Of a stretch of 22,241 nt of DNA, positions 22,181-22,241 are shown one piece after another (within the stretch, counting starts at the first letter, position 1; every line of letters begins with the position of its first letter). Position numbers and translations under genes: made by a program. Source of the DNA: a virus. Location: the IMG/VR virus record IMGVR_UViG_3300037493_004714, positions 1-22,241 of that record; one strand, 5' to 3'. The notes beneath the pieces were generated by a model. It did no database searches. It saw nothing but the letters and a program-made list of their open reading frames with translations, and was not told where the DNA came from.

Positions 22181-22219
22181 CACTTATTGGGTTTGGGAAT
22201 ACTATGGAGGTTTTAAATT

Positions 22220-22241
22220 ATGAAAAATTACACAACTATCC
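22220..22241 (+). CDS. Start of a gene cut by the right edge
   Basis: ATG 22220 follows GGAGG at 22206-22210 with 9-nt spacing. Only seven codons (MKNYTTI) are in the window, so no function can be assigned. It probably belongs to the replication operon or begins a new unit after the hairpin. Confidence 0.55.

Larger units (their letters stand above)
22079..22219 (+). other. Non-coding segment with palindrome and hairpin before the right-edge gene
   Basis: No gene is visible in these 141 bases. It begins AT-rich with a perfect palindrome at 22100-22118, then a bulged inverted repeat at 22125-22180, and ends with a good ribosome site. It may hold a promoter, operator or 5' UTR element for the next gene, or an origin region. 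No convincing sigma-70 promoter was found. Confidence 0.5.

Noticed and set aside
1-22241. CRISPR arrays, tRNA genes, insertion sequences and integrase/attachment sites.
   Set aside because: No repeat-spacer pattern, cloverleaf, transposase or recombinase was found by reading both strands.

Overview
This window is the structural and start-of-replication region of an AT-rich tailed bacteriophage or prophage. All supported genes are on the plus strand and tightly packed, with many ATGA or TAATG stop/start overlaps. The order terminase, portal, maturation protease, capsid, head-tail joining proteins, tail tube, frameshifted tail chaperone and tape measure, with no sheath gene, indicates a siphovirus with a long non-contractile tail. 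The last large gene carries a RepA/AAA-type ATPase whose sequence style (CIVAGCKKTLKT, TGESGLATIQETARR) I associate with planctomycete genomes and their mobile elements. A planctomycete-related host is therefore a reasonable but unproven guess.

Layout. Positions 1-374 hold the 3' end of a DNA-metabolism gene (OB-fold/SSB-like guess), closed by a perfect 14-bp terminator at 390-427. Positions 444-4623 are an accessory block of small unknown proteins, a papain-like cysteine peptidase, an exported CAPC thioredoxin-like protein, a one-TM coiled-coil protein and a beta-rich probable fibre. Positions 4625-11520 are packaging and head genes: small and large terminase, an inserted glycosyltransferase-like gene, portal, protease, a capsid-associated protein and the major capsid protein, closed by a terminator at 11545-11588. 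Positions 11601-19733 are head-tail connection and tail genes: connector and tail-completion candidates, tail tube, G/GT chaperones, tape measure, two large distal-tail candidates and two cysteine-rich proteins. A 178-bp non-coding segment (19734-19911) carries inverted repeats, a possible promoter and a terminator. It is followed by a small gene and a primase-helicase gene (19912-22078). The final non-coding segment (22079-22219) holds a perfect AT palindrome and a bulged hairpin ahead of a gene cut by the right edge.

How it works together. The terminases cut and pump DNA through the portal into a shell built by capsid protein and matured by the protease. Connector and tail-completion proteins join this head to a tail built from tube protein around the tape measure, with G/GT chaperones made from one mRNA by -1 frameshifting on T TTT TTT at 14493-14499. 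The large terminase reading frame has no well-placed ATG, and its conserved N-terminus appears to begin upstream of the first ATG. No endolysin or integrase was recognised, and no tRNA or CRISPR array was seen.
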